DNA of 64,000 nt from DATKHR01 sp036557365 (GTDB lineage: Bacteria; Acidobacteriota; Vicinamibacteria; Vicinamibacterales; CAVVIG01), in NCBI GenBank assembly GCA_036557365.1, contig DATBHR010000038.1, forward strand, positions 1 through 64,000, written 5' to 3'. The notes beneath the pieces are model-generated. The model saw nothing but the letters and a program-made list of their open reading frames with translations. It was not told the origin of the DNA and searched no databases. A program made the position numbers and the translations under genes. Positions 1 to 6,980 of the stretch are shown piece by piece; within the stretch, counting starts at the first letter, position 1; each line of letters starts with the position of its first letter.

Positions 1-381
1 GCGCGCAGGCTCATCGCCGAGAATCTCGCGCACTGCCGCATCGAGAGTGGCTGTGCTATCATCCGGCCTGGTTTCGACGAGCTCGGGCACGACCAGCCCG
101 ATTCGCTCGGCCCGTTTCATCCACGGGATCCACGTGACCCAATTCCGCAGCCATTCGACATCATCCTGCTCGATCCGCCGTACGACGATCGCGTCGAGCC
201 GACGCTCGAGAAGGTCGCGGCTGTCCTCGCCGCGGATGGTGTCCTCGTACTCGAACATGCGAAGCGTCGCGAGCCGCCGGCGGCGATCGATGGTCTCGCC
301 CGGGTTCGCCAGATCGCCTCGGGTGATTCGGCGCTCACGCTTTTCGAACGCGCTGCGGCAAGCCGTCCGTCGCCGGACTGA
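1..381 (+). CDS. rsmD: 16S rRNA (guanine(966)-N2)-methyltransferase RsmD, 3' part only
   Basis: The window opens inside this gene: frame 1 is open from base 1 to a TGA at 379-381, giving 126 C-terminal residues. The diagnostic stretch is FDIILLDPPYDDR (about residues 56-68 of the fragment), the substrate-binding (D/N)PPY motif of SAM-dependent base N-methyltransferases, followed by a helix and the strand VLVLEHAKRREPP, as in RsmD. The family methylates G966 of 16S rRNA during 30S assembly. The link to coaD (start 6 bases after the stop) is the classical rsmD-coaD pairing and supports the call. The SAM-binding N-terminal half is outside the window. Confidence 0.85.
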   Translation, partial: ARRLIAENLAHCRIESGCAIIRPGFDELGHDQPDSLGPFHPRDPRDPIPQPFDIILLDPPYDDRVEPTLEKVAAVLAADGVLVLEHAKRREPPAAIDGLARVRQIASGDSALTLFERAAASRPSPD

Positions 382-386
382 GTGAC

Positions 387-878
387 ATGTCGACGCTGGC
401 CGTCTATCCCGGCTCGTTCGATCCGCTGACCAACGGTCACGTCGACATCATTCTCCGCGGCGCGCGGCTGTTCGACCGCATTGTCGTGGCCATGCTGGTG
501 AACGCCGAGAAGTCGCCGCTGTTCACGATGAGCGAGCGCGTCGAGATTGCCCGCGCGGTCTTCGAGGATCATCCGAACGTCGAGATCGACACGTTCGACG
601 GGCTGCTGGTCGACTACGTCGAGCGGCGCCGGGCGCACGTCATCGTGCGCGGGCTGCGCGCCATCTCCGACTTCGAATTCGAGTTTCAGATGGCGCTCAT
701 GAACCGTCGTCTCAACGATCGTATCGAGACGATCTTCATGATGCCGGCCGAGCAGTACACATACATCAGCTCTCGACTCATCAAGGAAGTGTTCGCCATC
801 GGCGGACGCGTCCACGGGCTCGTTCCCGAGCTCGTCGAGTCACGTTTGCGCGACAAAGTCATTGCGAGGAAAGCATGA
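387..878 (+). CDS. coaD: Phosphopantetheine adenylyltransferase
   Basis: This 163-residue protein has the usual CoaD length. It transfers AMP from ATP to 4'-phosphopantetheine, the penultimate step of coenzyme A synthesis, in the cytosol. The nucleotidyltransferase signature GSFDPLTNGH lies at residues 9-18 (TxGH-like site binding ATP phosphates) and the C-terminal YTYISSRLIKE segment is the ISSTxIR-type motif. The core RGLRAISDFEFEFQMALMN is strongly CoaD-like. The ATG at 387 starts 6 bases after rsmD ends, and the stop overlaps the next gene as ATGA, so the three genes are probably cotranscribed. Confidence 0.97.
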   Translation: MSTLAVYPGSFDPLTNGHVDIILRGARLFDRIVVAMLVNAEKSPLFTMSERVEIARAVFEDHPNVEIDTFDGLLVDYVERRRAHVIVRGLRAISDFEFEFQMALMNRRLNDRIETIFMMPAEQYTYISSRLIKEVFAIGGRVHGLVPELVESRLRDKVIARKA

Positions 879-2077
879 AACTGGCGGAACGTACGACGCG
901 CATCTCCGGATCGCCGACGATGAAGGTGACGGCGACGGTCGACCGGATGCGCCGCGAAGGCATCGACGTCATCGACTTCGGCGCCGGGGAGCCCGACTTC
1001 TCGACGCCCGACCCTGTCAAAGCCGCGGCTCACGCGGCCCTCGACTCCAACTTCACGCGCTATACGCCGGCAGCCGGCATCGTGGAGCTGAAGCGGGCGA
1101 TCGTCGATCGCTACAAGCAGGACTACGGCGTCGAATACAAGGAGAACGAGGTCATCGTCACGGCGGGCGGGAAGCAGGCGTTGTACAACACCGCGCTGGT
1201 CCTGTTCGGACCCGGCGATGAAGTTGTCACGCACGCGCCGTACTGGCCGACGCTGACGGAGCAGATCAAGCTCGCCGACGCGACGCCCGTGCTCGCGCGC
1301 ACGCATGCGGACGACGGCTTCGCGATCCGTGCCGAGGCGATCCTCGGCGCCATCACGCCGCGAACGCGCGGCATCATCATCAACTCACCATGCAATCCGA
1401 CGGGCGCGCTCATCACCGAGTCGGAGCTCACACGCGTCGTCGAGGGCACGGCGCAGCAGGGCATCTGGCTCATCGTCGATCTCTGCTACGAGAAGCTGAT
1501 CTACGACGCGGTTCCGCACAATCTGCCGCGCGTGCTCGCGACGCAGGCGCGCGATCGAACGGTATTGTGCGGGTCTTCATCGAAGGCGTACGCGATGACC
1601 GGCTGGCGCTGCGGCTGGCAGGTCGGTCCCGCGGCCGTGATCGCGGCGTCCGGCGCGTTACAGAGCCATTCGACGTCGAACGTCACGTCGATCACGCAGA
1701 AAGCGGCCGTCGCCGCGCTCACGGGATCGCAGGCACCCGTCAAGACGATGCTCGACGAGTACCGCACGCGTCGCGACGCGTTACACGCGTGGCTCACGGC
1801 GGATCCGCGAATCCGCTGCCAGAAACCGGCGGGCGCGTTTTACCTGCTCGTCGACATCAGTGACGTCCTCTCCGTCGAAGGCTACCGGACGTCTGCCGAT
1901 TTCGTTGACGCGCTCCTGCAGCAGGCGCGCGTCGCCGTGACGCCTGGCGAGGCGTTCGACGCGCCCGGATTCATCCGCATCTCGTACGCGACGTCGATGG
2001 AAAATCTGCGGGAAGGCAGTCGCCGCCTCCTCGAGTTCGTCAAAGCCAACGCGCCGCAACCGGCGGCCACCCGATGA
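875..2077 (+). CDS. aspC: Pyridoxal-phosphate-dependent aminotransferase, class I (aspartate aminotransferase type)
   Basis: A 400-residue fold-type I aminotransferase. The N-terminus (RISGSPTMKVTA, then DFGAGEPDFSTP) matches the aspartate/prephenate aminotransferase Ib subgroup. NSPCNPTGA contacts PLP, and Lys237 in SSSKAYAMTGWRCGW should form the Schiff base. Arg near the C-terminus in FIRISYATSMENL would bind the substrate alpha-carboxylate. It likely interconverts aspartate and oxaloacetate with glutamate; substrate specificity (aspartate, prephenate or other) cannot be fixed from sequence alone. It overlaps coaD by ATGA and therefore appears to be translationally coupled. Confidence 0.9.
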   Translation: MKLAERTTRISGSPTMKVTATVDRMRREGIDVIDFGAGEPDFSTPDPVKAAAHAALDSNFTRYTPAAGIVELKRAIVDRYKQDYGVEYKENEVIVTAGGKQALYNTALVLFGPGDEVVTHAPYWPTLTEQIKLADATPVLARTHADDGFAIRAEAILGAITPRTRGIIINSPCNPTGALITESELTRVVEGTAQQGIWLIVDLCYEKLIYDAVPHNLPRVLATQARDRTVLCGSSSKAYAMTGWRCGWQVGPAAVIAASGALQSHSTSNVTSITQKAAVAALTGSQAPVKTMLDEYRTRRDALHAWLTADPRIRCQKPAGAFYLLVDISDVLSVEGYRTSADFVDALLQQARVAVTPGEAFDAPGFIRISYATSMENLREGSRRLLEFVKANAPQPAATR

Positions 2078-2125
2078 CCGTGACGGGATTCGGCGGCGTG
2101 ACGGCAGGTGCACGTGGCCGGGAGC

Positions 2126-2131
2126 TATACT
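2126..2131 (+). promoter_or_regulatory. -10 element, likely leaderless transcript start for the CoA-binding protein
   Basis: TATACT lies 6 bases before the GTG at 2138, placing the expected +1 at or next to the start codon. No Shine-Dalgarno sequence is present between the box and the GTG. This argues for the 2138 start instead of the in-frame upstream GTG at 2108, and for a leaderless mRNA. No convincing -35 was found. Confidence 0.4.
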
Positions 2132-2137
2132 GAGGCC

Positions 2138-2509
2138 GTGAGCAAGGTGGTCGCCGTGATCGGCGCCTCCAACGATCGTCGGAAGTTCGGCAACCGCGCG
2201 CTGCGCGCGTATCGGGATCAGGGTTACGACGTCATTCCGATCAATCCGCACGAGGCGACCGTCGAGGGCGTGAAAGCGTACCGCTCCATTCTGGACGTGC
2301 CAGTGAAAGTGGACATGGCGTCGTTCTACGTCCCACCCGAGATTGGCGAACAGATCATCGACGAGGTTGCGCAGAAGGGCGTCGCGGAAGTCTGGCTGAA
2401 TCCCGGCGCCGAAAGCGACGAGCTCATCGCCCGGGCTCGCGCGTTGTCCATCCAACCGATCGTCGCGTGCAGCATCGTCGCAATCGGCCAGAATCCCTAT
2501 AACCTCTGA
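2138..2509 (+). CDS. CoA-binding domain protein (YccU-like)
   Basis: About 123 residues forming a single Rossmann-type CoA-binding domain: VVAVIGASNDRRKFGNRALR at the N-terminus is the nucleotide/CoA-binding loop, then YDVIPINPHEATVEGVKAY and a C-terminal EVWLNPGAESDEL, the pattern of the CoA_binding_2 family related to succinyl-CoA synthetase alpha. The biochemical role of stand-alone members is not established. An in-frame GTG at 2108 would add ten residues unlike the family; the start at 2138 gives the normal N-terminus and follows a -10 box directly. Confidence 0.85.
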   Translation: MSKVVAVIGASNDRRKFGNRALRAYRDQGYDVIPINPHEATVEGVKAYRSILDVPVKVDMASFYVPPEIGEQIIDEVAQKGVAEVWLNPGAESDELIARARALSIQPIVACSIVAIGQNPYNL

Positions 2510-2524
2510 TCCTTTCAAGAGCCT

Positions 2525-3952
2525 ATGCCGAGTCATCACAAGCGCCACCACCCGGCGCGCACGGCAACCCAACCTGCCGCTGACGCCGCCAACCACGAAC
2601 CCGCCAGGGATACCGCCACCGCCGAACAGACCTCGCCGCCGACCGAAACCGCCACTGCTGCCGCGCCGCCGCCGCCACAAGAGCAGCAGCGCCGGCCGGG
2701 TTTGAACATTACCGATCTGAAGGACATGAGCATTCAGAAGCTCACGCAGATCGCGAAGGACCTGACCGTCGGCGGTGCGACCGGCATGCGCAAGCAGGAA
2801 CTGATCTTTCAGATCCTCAAGGCGCAGACGGAGCAGAGCGGGTTCATCTTTTCGGAGGGCGTGCTCGAGGTGCTGCCCGACGGGTTCGGGTTCCTGCGCG
2901 CGCCCGACTACAACTACCTCCCGGGACCAGACGACATCTACGTATCGCCGTCGCAGATCCGCAAGTTCGACCTGCAGACGGGCGACACGGTCTCCGGCCA
3001 GATTCGTCCACCGAAGGAAGGCGAGCGCTACTTCGCGCTCATCAAGGTCGAAGCCGTCAACTTCGAGGCGCCTGGCCTGTCGCGCGAGAAACTGTTCTTC
3101 GAGAACCTCACGCCGCTCTATCCGCAGGAGCGGATCACGCTGGAGTTGCCCGAGAGCCTTTCCGCGCGCGTGATGGATCTGTGGACGCCGATCGGCAAAG
3201 GACAGCGCGGCCTCATCGTCGCGCCGCCGCGCACCGGCAAGACGATGCTGCTTCAGAGCATCGCGCAGTCAGTGGCGAAGAACCACCCGGAGATTTACCT
3301 CATCGTTCTGCTGATCGACGAGCGGCCGGAAGAAGTGACCGACATGCAGCGTTCGGTCGATGGCGAGGTGATTTCGTCCACGTTCGACGAGCCGGCGCAG
3401 CGCCATGTGCAGGTGGCCGAGATGGTCATCGAGAAAGCGAAACGCCTCGTCGAACACAAGAAGGACGTGCTGATCCTTCTCGACTCGATCACGCGTCTCG
3501 CGCGCGCCTACAACACCGTCATCCCGCCATCGGGAAAGGTGCTGTCGGGCGGTCTCGACTCGAACGCGTTGCAGAAGCCGAAGCGGTTCTTTGGCGCCGC
3601 GCGCAACATCGAGGAAGGCGGCTCGCTCACGATCATGGCGACGGCGCTCATCGACACCGGGTCGCGCATGGACGACGTCATCTTCGAGGAATTCAAGGGC
3701 ACCGGTAACATGGAGATCCACCTCGACCGGAAGCTCACCGATAAACGTGTGTTCCCGTCAATCGACGTCCAGAAGAGCGGCACCCGAAAGGAAGAGTTGC
3801 TGATCCCCAAAGAGGATCTGAATCGCATCTGGGTGCTGCGCAAGGTGCTCACGCCGCTCTCGCCGGTGGAGGCGATGGAACTGCTCCTTGATAAGATGGG
3901 CAAGACCAGGACGAACGCGGAATTCCTCGCGTCGATGCAGAAAACGAGCTGA
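2525..3952 (+). CDS. rho: Transcription termination factor Rho
   Basis: 475 residues. Rho is the hexameric RNA-dependent ATPase helicase that ends transcription at untranslated C-rich RNA. Residues 1-58 are an Ala/Pro/Thr-rich low-complexity extension starting with a basic histidine-rich tip, then the helical Rho-N domain (about 61-103), the cold-shock-like RNA-binding domain (about 108-185, EGVLEVLPDGFGFLR) and the RecA-like motor. Walker A is APPRTGKT at 233-240; LILLDSITRLARAYN carries Walker B. GGLDSNALQKPKRFFGAARN and the R-loop are intact, so the protein should be active. Such N-terminal extensions are common in high-GC bacteria and may affect RNA binding or phase behaviour. Confidence 0.97.
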   Translation: MPSHHKRHHPARTATQPAADAANHEPARDTATAEQTSPPTETATAAAPPPPQEQQRRPGLNITDLKDMSIQKLTQIAKDLTVGGATGMRKQELIFQILKAQTEQSGFIFSEGVLEVLPDGFGFLRAPDYNYLPGPDDIYVSPSQIRKFDLQTGDTVSGQIRPPKEGERYFALIKVEAVNFEAPGLSREKLFFENLTPLYPQERITLELPESLSARVMDLWTPIGKGQRGLIVAPPRTGKTMLLQSIAQSVAKNHPEIYLIVLLIDERPEEVTDMQRSVDGEVISSTFDEPAQRHVQVAEMVIEKAKRLVEHKKDVLILLDSITRLARAYNTVIPPSGKVLSGGLDSNALQKPKRFFGAARNIEEGGSLTIMATALIDTGSRMDDVIFEEFKGTGNMEIHLDRKLTDKRVFPSIDVQKSGTRKEELLIPKEDLNRIWVLRKVLTPLSPVEAMELLLDKMGKTRTNAEFLASMQKTS

Positions 3953-3957
3953 CGACT

Positions 3958-4185
3958 ATGGCGACCATCAAACTGCGACAGAACGGCCCTTACCTTGTGG
4001 ACGGCGACGACGTGACGGTTGTGGATTGGAACGGCAACGCGTACCAGATTCCGAAGAGGCCGTTCGCGCTCTGCCGGTGCGGCGGCTCGAGCTCGAAGCC
4101 GTTCTGCGACGGCACGCACTCGAAGGTCGGCTTCCAGGCCGCCGAGGCCGCCGTGCCGAATTCCGGCGACAGACCCGCCCAATAG
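3958..4185 (+). CDS. CDGSH-type 2Fe-2S iron-sulfur protein
   Basis: A 75-residue protein starting 5 bases after rho ends. Residues 39-54, CRCGGSSSKPFCDGTH, are the complete CDGSH signature (C-x-C-x2-S/T-x3-P-x-C-D-G-H): three cysteines and one histidine ligate a labile 2Fe-2S cluster. There is no transmembrane anchor, unlike mitoNEET, so it is cytosolic. The family is associated with electron transfer or cluster donation, but no specific partner is visible here. The close spacing to rho suggests cotranscription. Confidence 0.92.
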   Translation: MATIKLRQNGPYLVDGDDVTVVDWNGNAYQIPKRPFALCRCGGSSSKPFCDGTHSKVGFQAAEAAVPNSGDRPAQ

Positions 4186-4200
4186 CGATTCGCACAATTG

Positions 4201-4249
4201 GAGAGTTGGTGAGTTGGAGACTCACCAAGTTACCAACTCACCAATTCTC
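4201..4249. terminator. 17-bp inverted repeat between convergent genes, candidate bidirectional terminator
   Basis: Bases 4201-4217 and 4233-4249 are reverse complements with a single mismatch (16 of 17 pairs), separated by a 15-base loop. The core TTGGTGAGTTGG is perfect. The element occupies the gap between the CDGSH gene (ends 4185) and the convergent amidohydrolase (ends 4253). There is no U-tract, so intrinsic termination is uncertain. Confidence 0.5.
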
Positions 4250-4252
4250 GCG

Positions 4253-5584
4253 TCATCGATCTATTTTGTTTCCCGCAATCCACACCGAGTCGATCTTCCG
4301 GACGTTCGAGATGTCGGTCAGCGGGTCGCCATCGAGGACGACGAAGTCCGCCCACTTCTTCGGTTCGAGCGTTCCGACGCCGTCGAGGCGCTGACACCGC
4401 GCGGCGTCGCGCGTGGCTGCCGTCAGAACCTGCTTCGGCGTCAGGCCGGCTCTCGCCATCAGTTCCAGCTCCATCAACTCGAAGTACCCCTGGAAGCGCG
4501 CGGGCGGACCGGTGTCCGTTCCCATCGCGAGCCGAACGCCGGCGTCGGAGAGCAGCTTGACGTTGCGGCTCGCCTGCTGGAGCGCAACCTTGTAGCGCTG
4601 CGCGCCGGGGTCGTTGCGCATCTGCGCCTGGCGTGACGGTTCCTCGAGCTGCGCCACCGTTTTCGCGTCGGCGTGTCGCAGAAACAGCGGATCCGAAAAC
4701 CACGACGGCGTCGACTCGTACACGAACGTCGATACCTCTCGCATCAACGTCGGGCAGTAACACACGTCGCGCTCTTTCAGGAGTCGAGTCAGCTCGGCGT
4801 CCACGTCCTTGTCGCGAACGCTGTGGGCGATGAAGTCCGCGCCAGCCGCAAGCACGCCCTTCGCGTCGTCGAGATAGAAAACGTGTACCGCGACGCGGAG
4901 TCCGCGGCGGTGCGCCTCGTCGATGACCGCCCGATAGATCGCCGGTGGCATCTTCGGCGTTGTCCCGAGATTGTCGTCGACCCGGATCTTGACGATGTCC
5001 ACCTTCATAGCGGCGTCGGCTGCGACCAGCTTGCGTGCGTCGTCAACCGACTTCGGCTCGAGGACCGGACCCGCCACGAAGAGCCGCGTCCGATCGAGCC
5101 GCGGCGTGTTCTGACGATCCCGCGCAGCAAATCCCGGCGCCTCATCGTCGCCGAGCGACACGACCGTCGTCACGCCGTACGCGGCGTACGTTTTTAGATC
5201 GCGCGTGACGTTGGCGGCAGAGTAGTGGCCCTGCTCGAGACCGACCGTATTGCCCACATGTCCGTGCGCGTTGATCAAACCTGGAACGACGGTCTTGCCG
5301 GCTAACGAGATGCGTTGCGCGCCCGGAGGAATGATCACGTGGCTCGCGGCACCGACCTCGACGATGCGTCCGTCGGTGACGACAATGACCGCGCTGTCGA
5401 TCGGTGCGCGGTCGGTGCCGTCGATCACCCGTGCGCCGACGAAGGCGTGCGTGCTGACTGCGGGCTGACGTGCGGTCGAGGCCGCCGAGCAGAGCAGCAT
5501 CGCGCTCGCGGCGAGCACGCATCGCGCCCAGCCGGCGTGCACGCGGCAGTTGTCGAATCGCACGGTCGAAGGGATGACGCGCAT
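4253..5584 (-). CDS. Secreted metal-dependent amidohydrolase (imidazolonepropionase-like)
   Basis: About 443 residues from the ATG at 5584. A signal peptide is visible (hydrophobic CVLAASAMLLCSAASTA, cleavage before RQPAV), so it is exported. The catalytic barrel begins after a short beta domain; the metal-binding HxH lies in INAHGHVG, followed by VHVFYLDDAK, GADFIAHSVRDKD and the late aspartate in MGTDTGPPARFQG. The C-terminus WADFVVLDGDPLTDISNV is typical of this amidohydrolase group (PF01979), which includes exported dipeptidases and lactonases. The substrate is unknown. An upstream in-frame start exists but would place seven extra residues before the signal peptide; 5584 was chosen because it lies symmetrically in the divergent palindrome. 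Confidence 0.85.
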   Translation of the reverse strand: MRVIPSTVRFDNCRVHAGWARCVLAASAMLLCSAASTARQPAVSTHAFVGARVIDGTDRAPIDSAVIVVTDGRIVEVGAASHVIIPPGAQRISLAGKTVVPGLINAHGHVGNTVGLEQGHYSAANVTRDLKTYAAYGVTTVVSLGDDEAPGFAARDRQNTPRLDRTRLFVAGPVLEPKSVDDARKLVAADAAMKVDIVKIRVDDNLGTTPKMPPAIYRAVIDEAHRRGLRVAVHVFYLDDAKGVLAAGADFIAHSVRDKDVDAELTRLLKERDVCYCPTLMREVSTFVYESTPSWFSDPLFLRHADAKTVAQLEEPSRQAQMRNDPGAQRYKVALQQASRNVKLLSDAGVRLAMGTDTGPPARFQGYFELMELELMARAGLTPKQVLTAATRDAARCQRLDGVGTLEPKKWADFVVLDGDPLTDISNVRKIDSVWIAGNKIDR

Positions 5585-5607
5585 GGGCAACAATATAGTG
5601 CCCATGC
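5581..5607. promoter_or_regulatory. Palindrome carrying both divergent start codons
   Basis: GCATGGGCA (5581-5589) and TGCCCATGC (5599-5607) are perfect inverted repeats around the 9-base centre ACAATATAG. The forward arm contains the ATG of the MFS gene (5604-5606); the mirror arm contains the ATG of the amidohydrolase (5584-5582). The AT-rich centre can be read as a -10-like hexamer on both strands, placing +1 at each ATG, so both transcripts may be leaderless. A repressor bound here would block both genes. Confidence 0.5.
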
Positions 5608-6794
5608 GCCGTCTGCCGACAGTGCCCGTCGTCCTCGCCGGGTTTGCCGCGTTTCTCGACCTCTACGCAACGCAACCGCTGCTGCCGCTGCTCGCGCGGA
5701 CCTTCGACGCATCTGCGTTCGCTGTCGGATTGACCGTCACGGCGCCGACGATCGCGGTGGCGATCGCCGCGCCGGCTGTCGGACGGCTGGCCGATCAGAT
5801 CGGCCTGCGGCGGACGATTCTCACGGCGGCCTTCGCGCTGACCATCACGACCGCGCTGGCCGCCACCGCGCAGAGCCTGCCGACGCTCGTGTTCTGGCGC
5901 TTTCTACAAGGCGTCGTGACCCCGGGGATTTTCGCGAGCGCGATTGCGTACGTCCACGAGGTATGGCCAGCCGAGCGCGCGGGCCGCGGCACGGCGTGGT
6001 ACATGAGCGGCACCGTGCTCGGCGGATTCACCGGCCGCGCCGTCGCCGGAATCGTCGCCGCCGACACGACCTGGCATGTGTCATTCCTCGCGCTGGCAGC
6101 GATGAACGGCGCCGTTGCGCTGGCGTTGTGGATCTGGCTGCCCGACGATCGGTCGGGTGCGCGCAAGGCGGCGCATCGACGAACGCCCGAACCCGGATCC
6201 GTTGCTGCGTTGTTCAGGAATCGGCGTCTCGTCGCGACCTTCGGCGTCGGCTACTGCGTGCTGTTCACACAGGTCGCGATGTTCACGTACGTGACGTTTC
6301 ATCTCGCGGCTCCGCCGTATGAACTGAGCACCGTTGCGCTCGGATGGCTGTTCGTGACGTACCTTCTGGGCGCGGCGGTGACGCCGCTGAGCGGCATCTG
6401 GGTGGACCGTTACGGTCACCGCGCGGGCATCGCGTCGGCGATGGTCATCGGGGCGATCGGCGCGCTCATGACGCTTGCGCCGTCCCTCGCGTCCATCGTC
6501 GTCGGCCTGGCGCTGTGCGCGACCGGCGTCTTCATCTCGCAGGCGACCACGAGCGGCTACATCGGCGCCGTCACCGCACGCGATCGCGGACTGGCCGTCG
6601 GTCTCTACTCGACGTTCTACTACGCGGGTGGAAGCAGCGGCGGCGCGCTGCCCGCTGTGGTGTGGGCGCGTGGAGGCTGGCCCGCCTGCGTCGCCCTCGT
6701 CGTCGCGGTGCAGGCGATTGGGGCATTCGTCGCGGTCACGCAGTGGGTCCCGGGGAAAGCTCCCGAGGTGGCAGAAGCTCTCCCACCACCCTAA
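5604..6794 (+). CDS. MFS transporter, YnfM-like drug/metabolite efflux family
   Basis: About 396 residues with 12 hydrophobic segments, from FAAFLDLYATQPLLPLLA onward. The loop 2-3 signature GRLADQIGLRRTILTAA (around residues 64-80) is the MFS motif A. The N-terminal YATQPLLPLLARTF pattern is that of the YnfM/Bcr-type family of proton-driven exporters. It sits in the cytoplasmic membrane; the substrate is unknown. The ATG at 5604 was chosen over one at 5550 because the latter lies inside the divergent gene and adds a non-hydrophobic tail. It is divergently paired with the amidohydrolase, suggesting shared control. Confidence 0.85.
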   Translation: MRRLPTVPVVLAGFAAFLDLYATQPLLPLLARTFDASAFAVGLTVTAPTIAVAIAAPAVGRLADQIGLRRTILTAAFALTITTALAATAQSLPTLVFWRFLQGVVTPGIFASAIAYVHEVWPAERAGRGTAWYMSGTVLGGFTGRAVAGIVAADTTWHVSFLALAAMNGAVALALWIWLPDDRSGARKAAHRRTPEPGSVAALFRNRRLVATFGVGYCVLFTQVAMFTYVTFHLAAPPYELSTVALGWLFVTYLLGAAVTPLSGIWVDRYGHRAGIASAMVIGAIGALMTLAPSLASIVVGLALCATGVFISQATTSGYIGAVTARDRGLAVGLYSTFYYAGGSSGGALPAVVWARGGWPACVALVVAVQAIGAFVAVTQWVPGKAPEVAEALPPP

Positions 6795-6795
6795 T

Positions 6796-6979
6796 CATTG
6801 CGGATTGAGGATTGCGGATTGCGGATTGATTTCGGGATCGCGGATCGCGGAGTGCGGATTAATTTCGGGATTCCAACTCTGAGGCTCAATTCCCAATTGT
6901 CAAATCCGAAACCAATCCGCAATCCTCAATCCGCAATCAAGCAACCAAATCCGCAATCCGCAATCCTCAATCCGCAATG
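6796..6979. repeat. Perfect 32-bp inverted repeat built of GCGGATT-type units
   Basis: Bases 6796-6827 and 6948-6979 are exact reverse complements. Each arm is itself a run of 7-8-base units of the type ATTGCGG/ATTGAGG. Extra decayed copies fill the inside (6828-6860 and 6912-6940). The element occupies the whole gap between the convergent MFS gene (ends 6794) and ftsH (ends 6981). It could act as a strong bidirectional terminator or a cruciform; the repeat units look like an expanded intergenic satellite. Confidence 0.8.
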
Positions 6980-6980
6980 A

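Noticed and set aside
2108..2137. Upstream GTG start for the CoA-binding protein
   Set aside because: The ten extra residues are outside the family consensus and this start precedes the -10 box.
6796..6979. Possible CRISPR array
   Set aside because: The units are 7-8 bases, contiguous and arranged as an inverted repeat; there are no regular spacers and no cas genes.
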